NCBI GenBank assembly: GCA_031119595.1
Contig: JAVHXX010000275.1
Location: 1 to 6,186 of the forward strand
Length of the DNA: 6,186 nt
Direction of reading: 5' to 3'
Source of the DNA: Patulibacter sp.
GTDB taxonomy: Bacteria > Actinomycetota > Thermoleophilia > Solirubrobacterales > Solirubrobacteraceae
Shown here in pieces: positions 1-4,695 of the stretch (position 1 is the stretch's first letter; every line of letters starts with the position of its first letter). The translations under genes were made by a program, and so were the position numbers. Under the pieces are notes generated by a model. That model was given only the letters and a program-made list of their open reading frames with translations. It made no database searches and had not been told where the DNA came from.

Positions 1-88
1 GGGCACCGCGGCGGCCGGCGGAGCCGTGGGGCCCTCGCTCGCGGGTGCGTCGCCAGACGATCCATCTGACGCCACGCCTCCAGGATAG
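1..88. other. Edge of a gene of unresolved strand
   Basis: The first 88 bases are very GC-rich with no stop in two opposing readings. On the + strand a frame from base 2 runs to a TAG at 86-88 and would be an Ala/Gly/Pro-rich C-terminal tail ending ...SDATPPG. On the - strand a frame beginning at a GTG near 75 reads VASDGSSGDAPASEG and continues off the window; a GGAGG sits just before that GTG, too close to be an ideal ribosome site. Both readings have similar codon third positions, so composition does not decide. No family can be recognised. Confidence 0.3.
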
Positions 89-369
89 GTGGGCGGCTCG
101 GGCGCGGTCGGCGAGGGCTGCTCGAGCTCCTCGCGAGGTTGCGAGATCCCGCAGGATTTCCTGTCGAATTGAGAGGGGCTCAACGCGTCCGGGTGGACCG
201 CTGGCGGTCCGCACGAGGCGAATCGGCCGAGAATCCAGGGACATCGGTGTTCGCCGATCGCTCTGTGGCACGACAACGGCATAGGTGTAACCACTGTGCA
301 AGAGCGCCGCAGCAACGGGTTGGCGCGATTCCGCAGTCACATTCGCCGCCCTGCCGGCAACTACAGGGT
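89..369. other. Gene-free region with short hairpins
   Basis: This stretch is less GC-rich than the rest and shows no convincing coding phase, so it is probably a promoter and leader region. Visible inverted repeats are ATCGG/CCGAT (243-247 with 254-258), GCGCC/GGCGC (304-308 with 322-326) and CCCTG/CAGGG (349-353 with 364-368), the last ending just before the GTG at 370. A 25-codon frame (296-373) ends in GTGTGA, overlapping that GTG. I compared it by eye with the c-di-AMP (ydaO), cobalamin, TPP and FMN riboswitch cores and found no match. No clear -35/-10 pair was seen. Confidence 0.4.
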
Positions 370-771
370 GTGATCTCGAAAGAGCCACCCGTTCGCGGGC
401 CTGCTTCCGGGTCGTCGGGGGACGACTACGGGGCAGGCCCCGCGGGACGGCTCGCGGTGTCGCCGATCGCGTCCGACACGCCGTCACCCGCCGCCGCGAC
501 GCTGCGTGCGCGCCGCAACCCGTTCACCGGTCGCGTGTCGTACGTCGACCCGAGCAGCGCCCGTGGGCTCCGCGCACGCGTGCCGCGCCCTCTTCTCGCG
601 CTGGCCTCGTGCCTCGCGCTCGCCGCCGGGATCGCGTTCGCGGCCGGCGCCCCGAGCCGCGCCCCCGATCCTGCGGTCGTGGCCACGCCCGACTCCGCCG
701 TCCCGTTGATGGCACCCGTCGCCGACGCGAACGCAGGATCCGGGTCGCCGGCGGGCACCCGGCACCGGTAG
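370..771 (+). CDS. Small single-pass membrane protein, function unknown
   Basis: I do not recognise a family. From the GTG at 370 it is 133 residues. Residues 1-45 are Gly/Ser/Pro-rich and look disordered. Residues 46-72 are basic (RARRNPFTGRVSYVD and RGLRARVPRP). One hydrophobic segment (about 73-94, LLALASCLALAAGIAFAAG) is followed by a short Ala/Pro/Val-rich tail. The charge pattern suggests N-terminus inside and a short tail outside. LASC resembles a lipobox, but hydrophobic sequence continues after the Cys, so an ordinary membrane anchor is more likely. Third positions are strongly G/C from about 444 onward, and the antisense reading lacks a membrane helix, so the + strand is preferred. 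The start is uncertain: neither 370 nor GTG 457 (104 residues) has a good ribosome site. It could be the N-terminal remnant of a larger secreted protein. Confidence 0.5.
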   Translation: MISKEPPVRGPASGSSGDDYGAGPAGRLAVSPIASDTPSPAAATLRARRNPFTGRVSYVDPSSARGLRARVPRPLLALASCLALAAGIAFAAGAPSRAPDPAVVATPDSAVPLMAPVADANAGSGSPAGTRHR

Positions 772-774
772 CAC

Positions 775-788
775 CGACGGCTTCGTCG
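775..788 (+). terminator. Possible weak hairpin terminator
   Basis: CGACG, a GCTT loop, then CGTCG form a perfect 5-bp hairpin starting four bases after the TAG of the membrane-protein gene. No T-run follows, so this is only a candidate. A second stem, CCGGGT/ACCCGG (740-745 with 757-762), lies just upstream inside the coding end. Confidence 0.22.
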
Positions 789-852
789 CTCCCCGCGGGG
801 TCACGGCGGCGCTACCGAGTGCTGCGCGCACACCGCTGGTCCGCGGAGCGGC

Positions 853-1749
853 TCAGCGGTCGCCCGGGCCGCTGCGCGGAGGTGAATCCAACGACGTTCG
901 CAGGAGCCGCGCCACGGGTGGGGCGAGCGGCCCGGCCCGGGTCACGAGCCCGACGGTCGGGGCGACCTCGGGAACGAGCGGATGCACGCGCGCGCCGCCG
1001 GGCACGGGCAGCCCGTCGAGCCAGGTGTCGCCGATGATGCACGAGTTCCCGGCCAGGCCGAGCTGGAGCAGCGCGGCGACCGAGTCCGCCTCGACGTGTG
1101 GGCGGACCTCGACGCCGGCGGCCGCGAACGCCTCGTCGATCAGTGCACGCTTCTGCATCCCGGGCGAGAGCAGGCACAGCGGCAGCGCCGCCGCCTCGGC
1201 CCAGGTGACGGGCCCGTCGTCGCCGGTCCAACGGGCGTCGCTCGTGATCAGGACGAGTCGGTCGCGGTACAGCGGCACGGTGTGGACGGGGTCGGGCAGC
1301 GGGACGTCCACGTAGACGAAGCCGGCGTCGAGTTGGAGGTCGGCGATCCCGCCGAGGACGACGGACGGCGTGGCGGTGGTGAACTCGACCCGCACGCCCG
1401 GATGGTCGGCGAGGAACGGGCTGAGGATGCCGCCGATCCGCGCCGCGACGGTCGGGATGGCGCCGACGCGCAGCGTTCCCGCGAGCGACCCTCGCAGCCG
1501 GGACGCCTCGGCCGTGAGCCCGTCGACCGACGCCATCGCCGCCCGTGCCCAGCGCAGGAGTTCCTCGCCGTCGGGGGTGAGGCCCTCGAAGCGGCGGCCG
1601 CGCCGGATGAGCGTGACCCCGAGCTCGACCTCGAGCCGCTGGAGCCCCGTCGACAGGGCGGGCTGCGACACGTGACAGGACGCCGCGGCGCGGCCGAAGT
1701 GGCCTTCGCGCGCGACCGCGTCGAGGTATTCGAGCTGTCGCAGGAGCAC
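853..1749 (-). CDS. LysR-family transcriptional regulator
   Basis: This is a full-length LysR-type DNA-binding regulator of 298 residues. The N-terminal winged helix-turn-helix spans about 1-60, with the hallmark run GHFGRAAASCHVSQPALS (17-34) and LQRLEVELGVTLIRR after it. A linker helix runs to about 88, and the periplasmic-binding-like effector domain covers about 91-295. The region LCLLSPGMQKRALID (191-205) and the following ADSVAALLQ resemble LysR regulators found near formate and cyanate metabolism genes. That is a resemblance from memory, not an assignment. I chose GTG 1749 because LLRQLEYLDAVA then begins at the usual distance from the helix-turn-helix, and a GATAAT lies 7 bases upstream. 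GTG 1764 would add five residues and cannot be excluded; neither has a Shine-Dalgarno. It is divergent from the HPP gene and is its likely regulator. The effector is unknown. Confidence 0.93.
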   Translation of the reverse strand: MLLRQLEYLDAVAREGHFGRAAASCHVSQPALSTGLQRLEVELGVTLIRRGRRFEGLTPDGEELLRWARAAMASVDGLTAEASRLRGSLAGTLRVGAIPTVAARIGGILSPFLADHPGVRVEFTTATPSVVLGGIADLQLDAGFVYVDVPLPDPVHTVPLYRDRLVLITSDARWTGDDGPVTWAEAAALPLCLLSPGMQKRALIDEAFAAAGVEVRPHVEADSVAALLQLGLAGNSCIIGDTWLDGLPVPGGARVHPLVPEVAPTVGLVTRAGPLAPPVARLLRTSLDSPPRSGPGDR

Positions 1750-1751
1750 GT

Positions 1752-1809
1752 CGGTGATTATCACCGGTTATCACCGGTGTGGCGAATGCAATTGGACATC
1801 GATCACCGG
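1752..1809. promoter_or_regulatory. Candidate LysR operator: palindrome plus tandem 10-bp repeats
   Basis: The LysR/HPP gap contains a perfect 15-bp palindrome, CGGTGAT-T-ATCACCG (1752-1766). It also contains a perfect tandem repeat of TTATCACCGG (1758-1767 and 1768-1777) and a third partial copy, ATCACCGG, at 1802-1809. The tandem copies are one helical turn apart (10 bp), so bound subunits would lie on one face of the DNA. LysR regulators commonly bind dyads in such divergent gaps, overlapping their own promoter. The repeats are directly visible; their role as a LysR site is inferred. Confidence 0.6.
1757..1762 (-). promoter_or_regulatory. Candidate -10 element for the LysR gene
   Basis: On the - strand this reads GATAAT, five of six matches to TATAAT, and lies exactly 7 bases before GTG 1749. 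Transcription would begin at or next to the start codon, giving a leaderless mRNA. The best spaced -35 (TTCGCC) is weak. The element lies inside the palindrome at 1752-1766, as expected for an autorepressed gene. Confidence 0.4.
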
Positions 1810-1821
1810 CCCCGACAGAGT
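1793..1821 (+). promoter_or_regulatory. Candidate promoter for the HPP gene
   Basis: A -35-like TGGACA (1793-1798, five of six matches to TTGACA) is followed after 17 bases by a poor -10-like CAGAGT (1816-1821), which keeps A at position 2 and T at position 6. The GTG start at 1829 comes 7 bases later, implying a leaderless transcript. The partial repeat ATCACCGG (1802-1809) falls in the spacer. Confidence 0.4.
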
Positions 1822-1828
1822 CCGGTGC

Positions 1829-2380
1829 GTGCTCCGCCCACCCACGCTGCCGCCGCTTGCCGCCCGGGCCCGCGCCGCCGCCGGGGCGACGGCCCCGCAC
1901 GCACGCCTGGGCGTGGGTGTCGTCGCGACCGGCCTGGTGCTCGCCGGGGTCGGCGCCGCGACGCACGCGTCGATGATCATCGGCCCGTTCGCGGCCACGG
2001 CCTCGCTCAAGCACGCCGCCCCGCGCAACCCGCTCGTGCAGCCGCGCAACATCGTCGGCGGGTACCTCGTGGGCACGCTGGTCGGCGTCGCGGCCGGGCT
2101 CGTGTTCGGGCCGACCGTCATCGCCACGATCGGAACCGCGGCCCTCGCCGCGGTGCTCCTGATGGCCTTGGGTGTCGAGCACCCGCCGGCGATCGCGATG
2201 GCCGTCGTCGCCGTGCAGGCGCCGACCGCGCACGTGATCCAGATCGCGCTCGTCGGCGCGATCGCCATGGTGCTCACGATGGCCGCGTTGGCCCCGGCCC
2301 TGCACCGCGAGCGCTGGCCGCTGCGTCCCGCGCGGTCGCTCGCGGATCCACGGCACGGCGCCGTGGAACCGCCGCGCTAG
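1829..2380 (+). CDS. HPP-family integral membrane protein
   Basis: This 183-residue membrane protein matches the HPP family, small four-to-five-helix proteins named for a conserved His-Pro-Pro. Hydrophobic segments lie at about 27-45, 47-60 (short), 74-94, 97-116 and 121-155 (one or two passes). The family signatures are present: PRNPLVQPRNIVGG at 65-78 and H118-P119-P120. Some characterised HPP proteins in cyanobacteria and chloroplasts carry nitrite; the substrate here is not shown by the sequence. GTG 1829 was chosen because the 25 residues encoded upstream are Cys/His-containing, non-hydrophobic and overlap the operator. There is no Shine-Dalgarno. The gene is divergent from the LysR regulator, its likely controller. 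Its TAG stop overlaps the stop of the convergent small gene, leaving no room for a terminator between them. Confidence 0.88.
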   Translation: MLRPPTLPPLAARARAAAGATAPHARLGVGVVATGLVLAGVGAATHASMIIGPFAATASLKHAAPRNPLVQPRNIVGGYLVGTLVGVAAGLVFGPTVIATIGTAALAAVLLMALGVEHPPAIAMAVVAVQAPTAHVIQIALVGAIAMVLTMAALAPALHRERWPLRPARSLADPRHGAVEPPR

Positions 2381-2595
2381 TGGTCGAGCCAGGCGAGCGT
2401 GATCTGGCGCGGGCCGCCGCTCGCGATCTGCCGGACGGCGTCCGGGTGGATGAAATGCCGCATCTCGGTGTCCGGGAGGACGAAGCGCAGCATGGTGTTC
2501 GCCTGCTTCGCCCGCTCCCAGCGGCGGAGGACCTCGTCGGCGGTGCCGTCGACGACGAAGGTGTGGTTGTCGACGGTGATGCTCGTCCGGTCCAT
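2377..2595 (-). CDS. 72-residue orphan protein, function unknown
   Basis: I do not recognise a family. The ATG at 2595 has an excellent ribosome site, AAGGA seven bases upstream, which decides against the in-frame ATG at 2613. The protein is soluble-looking, with no membrane segment. A likely N-terminal beta hairpin (ITVDNHTFVVDG, residues 6-17) is followed by a charged helix (ADEVLRRWERAKQ, 19-31). A strand-rich part follows (MLRFVLPDTEMRHFIHPD), then a short C-terminal segment ending in AWLDH. Third positions are almost all G/C and the composition is typical of a real protein. It is divergent from the MerR gene across a 93-bp gap and convergent with the HPP gene, so it may be a target of the MerR regulator. 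That link is positional only. Confidence 0.75.
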   Translation of the reverse strand: MDRTSITVDNHTFVVDGTADEVLRRWERAKQANTMLRFVLPDTEMRHFIHPDAVRQIASGGPRQITLAWLDH

Positions 2596-2602
2596 GCTCC
2601 GA

Positions 2603-2607
2603 TCCTT
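2603..2607 (-). promoter_or_regulatory. Ribosome binding site of the 72-residue gene
   Basis: On the - strand AAGGA lies seven bases before the ATG at 2595. It is the only strong Shine-Dalgarno with ideal spacing that I found in the window, and it fixes the start of this small gene. Confidence 0.7.
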
Positions 2608-2646
2608 CCGCATCGACCGGAGGGCAAGGTGAACCTGGTCCGGTGA

Positions 2647-2663
2647 CGGCGGGCGATCCGCCG
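2647..2663. promoter_or_regulatory. Dyad upstream of the MerR gene
   Basis: CGGCGG, five bases (GCGAT), then CCGCCG form a perfect 6-bp inverted repeat ending 12 bases before the predicted -10 of the MerR gene. MerR-family proteins bind dyads near the promoter, so this is a candidate operator. A GC-only repeat of this size can arise by chance in DNA this rich in GC. GGTGA also occurs twice nearby (2628-2632 and 2642-2646). Confidence 0.3.
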
Positions 2664-2675
2664 GCGACGGGTGCG

Positions 2676-2681
2676 TAGGAT
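2676..2681 (+). promoter_or_regulatory. Candidate -10 element for the MerR gene
   Basis: TAGGAT matches the TAnnnT form of an actinobacterial -10 hexamer and is followed by exactly 7 bases and then GTG 2689, so the mRNA would be leaderless. AGGA within the same stretch could alternatively act as a ribosome site about nine bases upstream. No good -35 is visible at 16-18 bp. Confidence 0.5.
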
Positions 2682-2688
2682 CAGGCCC

Positions 2689-3435
2689 GTGGGCGACCTC
2701 ACGATCGACGAGCTGGCGCAGCAGTCCGGCCTCACCGTCCGCAACATCCGCAGCCACCACACCCGCGGCCTGCTCCCCCCGCCGGAGGTCCGCGGCCGCA
2801 CCGGGTACTACGGCCACGAGCACCTCGAGCGCCTCGCGCTGATCCAGGAGCTCCAGGCCGACGGCCTCCCGCTGCGGCTCGTGGAGCGCCTCCTCACCGC
2901 CCGGTCGGCGGCCGCCGACCGCCTCCTCGCCCTGCGCCGCACGGTGCTCGCGCCGCTCGAGTCTGCCCCGCCGACCACGACCACCGTCGCCGAGATCAGC
3001 GACCGCTTCGGTGCCTACGACGACGAGGATCTCGCGCGGGCCGTGCGCATCGGTGCGCTCGTGCCCCGCAAGGACGGCACCTTCCTCGTGCCACAGCCCG
3101 AGCTCCTCGACACCGCCGCCGAGGTCACCCGCCACGGGGTGTCGCTCAAGCGCGCGCTGCTCGTCGCCGAGGACGTCCTCCACCACAGCCAGGACGCCGC
3201 GCGCACCTTCGTCGACATGGTCTTCGAGGAGATCTGGATGCCGTTCGACGAGGCCGGCCGGCCCGAGGCGCGCTGGGCGGAGGTCGCCGCGGCGATCGAC
3301 GCGGTGCGGCCGCTCGCCCCCGAGATCTTCCTGCAGCTCCTCCCGCGCGCGATCACCGCGGAGGTCGAGCGGGTCTTCGGCGAGGTGCTCCGCGATCAGG
3401 CCGAAGCCGAAGACGCGGAGCCCGCGGCCGATTAG
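2689..3435 (+). CDS. MerR-family transcriptional regulator
   Basis: This 248-residue cytoplasmic DNA-binding regulator has an N-terminal MerR domain. The helix-turn-helix is at about 4-22 (LTIDELAQQSGLTVRNIR), and the wing follows with RGLLPPPEVRGRTGYYGHEH (26-45). A second helical part, HLERLALIQELQADGLPL (45-62), completes the domain. The usual aromatic pair of YYERRGLL is replaced by SHHTRGLL. The remainder (about 75-248) is mostly helical and acidic. There is no Cys cluster typical of metal sensors and no recognisable drug-binding domain, so the effector is unknown. GTG 2689 starts right at the domain; GTG 2671 would add six residues but overlaps the -10. It is divergent from the 72-residue gene and convergent with TetR, 39 bp away, with no clear terminator between. 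Confidence 0.92.
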   Translation: MGDLTIDELAQQSGLTVRNIRSHHTRGLLPPPEVRGRTGYYGHEHLERLALIQELQADGLPLRLVERLLTARSAAADRLLALRRTVLAPLESAPPTTTTVAEISDRFGAYDDEDLARAVRIGALVPRKDGTFLVPQPELLDTAAEVTRHGVSLKRALLVAEDVLHHSQDAARTFVDMVFEEIWMPFDEAGRPEARWAEVAAAIDAVRPLAPEIFLQLLPRAITAEVERVFGEVLRDQAEAEDAEPAAD

Positions 3436-3474
3436 ACGGGCGACGCCACGGCGCGACGCCGCGGCATCATCCGG

Positions 3475-4113
3475 TCAGGCGGCGGAGGCGCCGCCGAGCA
3501 GCAGCGAGCGGCTCGCCGCGAGGGCGTTCCACGCACCGTCGGCGGAGATCGACAGGCCGTCGCGGCGCGTCGCGAGATCGGCGATGCCGTGCCACGAGGC
3601 GAGCAGTCCGACGAGCGCGTCGCGGACGGGCGCGCGCGGCAGTTCGCCGGCGTCCATCGCGGCGGCGAGGTCGTCGCGGAGGGTCGCGAGGAGGCCGCCG
3701 ATGTGGTCGCCGAGCTCGGTGCCGAGGCCCTCTGAGCCGAGTGGTTCGGCCTGGGGTTCGTGGGCCAGGATCACGAGCGCGCTGAAGGTCGACGGCTCAT
3801 CGATCGCGAACCGCACGTAGGCGTCGGCGGCGGCGAGCACCCGCGCCAGCGGGGACGACTCGGTGGCGTCGTCGGCCTCCATCTGCGCGAGGCGCGGCTC
3901 GACGGCCTTCGCACCGAGGGCGAGGATGAGCGAGTCCTTGCTGCCGAAATGCGCGTAGATCGAGCCGACCGACACGCCGGCGTGCGAGGCGACCTTCGCG
4001 ATGGTGGTGCCTTCGACGCCGCTGGTGGCGAGGAGCTCGTCGGCGGCCGCGAGGATCGCCCGACGGGTGCGGGCGGGGCGCGGGTCCGTCCGGGGGGACT
4101 GAGGGGGGACCAT
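3475..4113 (-). CDS. TetR-family transcriptional regulator
   Basis: This 212-residue protein is of typical TetR length. The N-terminal DNA-binding domain begins after a short Pro/Arg-rich arm: RRAILAAADELLATSG (17-32), then the helix-turn-helix TTIAKVASHAGVSVGSIYAHF (36-56) and GSKDSLILAL. The C-terminal ligand and dimerisation domain (about 75-212) is helical and alanine-rich, and its ligand cannot be inferred. ATG 4113 starts directly before the arm; upstream in-frame sequence runs through the promoter and is not protein-like. There is no Shine-Dalgarno, and a predicted -10 gives a leader of only a few bases. It is divergent from the marR-MFS operon, and TetR proteins often repress an adjacent divergent exporter. 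It may therefore act on the pump, itself, or both. Confidence 0.93.
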   Translation of the reverse strand: MVPPQSPRTDPRPARTRRAILAAADELLATSGVEGTTIAKVASHAGVSVGSIYAHFGSKDSLILALGAKAVEPRLAQMEADDATESSPLARVLAAADAYVRFAIDEPSTFSALVILAHEPQAEPLGSEGLGTELGDHIGGLLATLRDDLAAAMDAGELPRAPVRDALVGLLASWHGIADLATRRDGLSISADGAWNALAASRSLLLGGASAA

Positions 4114-4124
4114 GACGGCTGTCG

Positions 4125-4152
4125 ACGTTACACCATTTGATGTCACATACAA
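4125..4152 (-). promoter_or_regulatory. Candidate promoter for the TetR gene
   Basis: On the - strand a -35-like TTGTAT (4147-4152) and a -10-like TAACGT (4125-4130, TAnnnT form) are separated by 16 bases. Transcription would start a few bases before ATG 4113. The -35 is weak. The dyad at 4127-4146 covers the spacer and most of the -10, as expected for an autorepressor. Confidence 0.42.
4127..4146. promoter_or_regulatory. Candidate TetR operator (20-bp dyad)
   Basis: GTTACACCA, a TT centre, then TGATGTCAC form an inverted repeat with 9-bp arms agreeing at seven of nine positions. Size, symmetry and position over the predicted TetR promoter fit a TetR-family operator. The dyad is visible; the binding protein is inferred from proximity. 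Confidence 0.5.
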
Positions 4153-4185
4153 CGGGGGGACGATGAAGTGGCGTACGCGCCATGC

Positions 4186-4210
4186 TTGGCCGTCCTCCAA
4201 ATCAGGCCAA
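4186..4210. repeat. Inverted repeat TTGGCC-N13-GGCCAA
   Basis: Two perfect 6-bp arms (4186-4191 and 4205-4210) flank 13 bases in the middle of the TetR/MarR gap, between the two predicted operators. It could be a third binding site or an accessory element; its relatively AT-containing centre is unusual for this genome. The function is unknown. Confidence 0.4.
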
Positions 4211-4212
4211 AC

Positions 4213-4232
4213 TGCGCAGTCTGGACTGTGCA
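4213..4232. promoter_or_regulatory. Candidate MarR operator (20-bp dyad)
   Basis: TGCGCAGTC, a TG centre, then GACTGTGCA form an inverted repeat with 9-bp arms agreeing at eight of nine positions. It ends six bases before the predicted -10 of the MarR gene, so a bound dimer would block the -35/spacer region. MarR-family repressors typically bind dyads of about this size over their own promoter. Confidence 0.55.
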
Positions 4233-4235
4233 TCC

Positions 4236-4244
4236 TGCTAGCGT
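4236..4244 (+). promoter_or_regulatory. Candidate extended -10 promoter for marR-MFS
   Basis: TGC directly before TAGCGT (4239-4244) gives the TGn extension of an extended -10 promoter, which can compensate for the missing -35. GTG 4252 follows after exactly 7 bases, giving a predicted leaderless transcript for the MarR-MFS pair. Confidence 0.5.
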
Positions 4245-4251
4245 CGAGTCC

Positions 4252-4695
4252 GTGCCCGACCTTCGCATTGCCCCGTCGTCGGCCGTCGCGGCCCGTGAAC
4301 TCCGGGCGAACGTCGGCCGCCTGCGGCGCCTTCTGCAGGAACTCACGGGCGCCCTCGACTTCACCCCGTCGCAGACCGCCGTGCTCAGCCAGCTCATCCG
4401 CAACGGCGCGGCCTCGACGAGCGACCTCGCGGCCGCCGAGCGCATCCGTCCCCAGTCGATGGCGGCGCTCCTCACGGCCCTCGAGGAGCGGCAGATGATC
4501 GAGCGCCGGGCGGATCCGAGCGACGGCCGCCGCCAGCTCATCGACCTCAGCGAGCACGGCCGCGCGCTCATCGAGGACGACCGCCACGCCCGCGAGGAGT
4601 GGCTCGCCCAGACCTTCGAGCGCGACTTCACCGAGCGCGAGCGCCAGACCGTGATCGAGGCGTTCGCGCTCCTCGAACGCCTCACGCGCCCATGA
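4252..4695 (+). CDS. MarR-family transcriptional regulator
   Basis: This 147-residue protein is of normal MarR length. Helix 1 (about 12-35) serves dimerisation. The winged helix-turn-helix follows: TPSQTAVLSQLIRNG (38-52), STSDLAAAERIRPQSMAALL (55-74) with the recognition helix around 66-79, and the beta wing with the family motif DPSDGRRQLIDLS (88-100), where D91 and R93/R94 fit the usual DxR pattern. C-terminal helices (105-147) complete the dimer domain. GTG 4252 is preferred because the protein then starts just before helix 1 and a -10 lies 7 bases upstream; upstream in-frame sequence is promoter. The TGA stop overlaps the ATG of the MFS gene (ATGA), indicating translational coupling. 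MarR proteins next to an MFS pump usually repress it until a phenolic or lipophilic ligand binds; the ligand here is unknown. Confidence 0.94.
   Translation: MPDLRIAPSSAVAARELRANVGRLRRLLQELTGALDFTPSQTAVLSQLIRNGAASTSDLAAAERIRPQSMAALLTALEERQMIERRADPSDGRRQLIDLSEHGRALIEDDRHAREEWLAQTFERDFTERERQTVIEAFALLERLTRP

Noticed and set aside
240..369. Riboswitch (c-di-AMP, cobalamin, TPP or FMN) upstream of the membrane-protein gene
   Set aside because: None of the conserved core sequences of these classes could be found; only short generic hairpins are present.
791..800. CCCCGCGGGG as a terminator
   Set aside because: It is self-complementary with no loop, so it cannot form a proper hairpin by itself, and no T-run follows.
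812..2356. A 514-codon open frame on the - strand across the LysR and HPP genes
   Set aside because: Arg/Asp/His-rich translation without domain signatures; it is another frame of the LysR gene running on into the antisense of the HPP gene. Long stop-free shadows are expected at this GC content.
982..2646. A 554-codon open frame on the + strand
   Set aside because: It runs antisense to LysR, then out of frame with HPP and antisense to the 72-residue gene. The composition is not protein-like, while the overlapping frames match known families.
3436..3474. Possible bidirectional terminator between the MerR and TetR genes
   Set aside because: There is a direct repeat of GCGACGCC (3440-3447 and 3453-3460) and a GCCGCGGC palindrome, but no stem with a proper loop and no T-run.
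4171..4178. GCGTACGC perfect palindrome in the TetR/MarR gap as a further operator
   Set aside because: Eight-base GC-rich palindromes are frequent by chance in this DNA, and it does not coincide with a promoter element.
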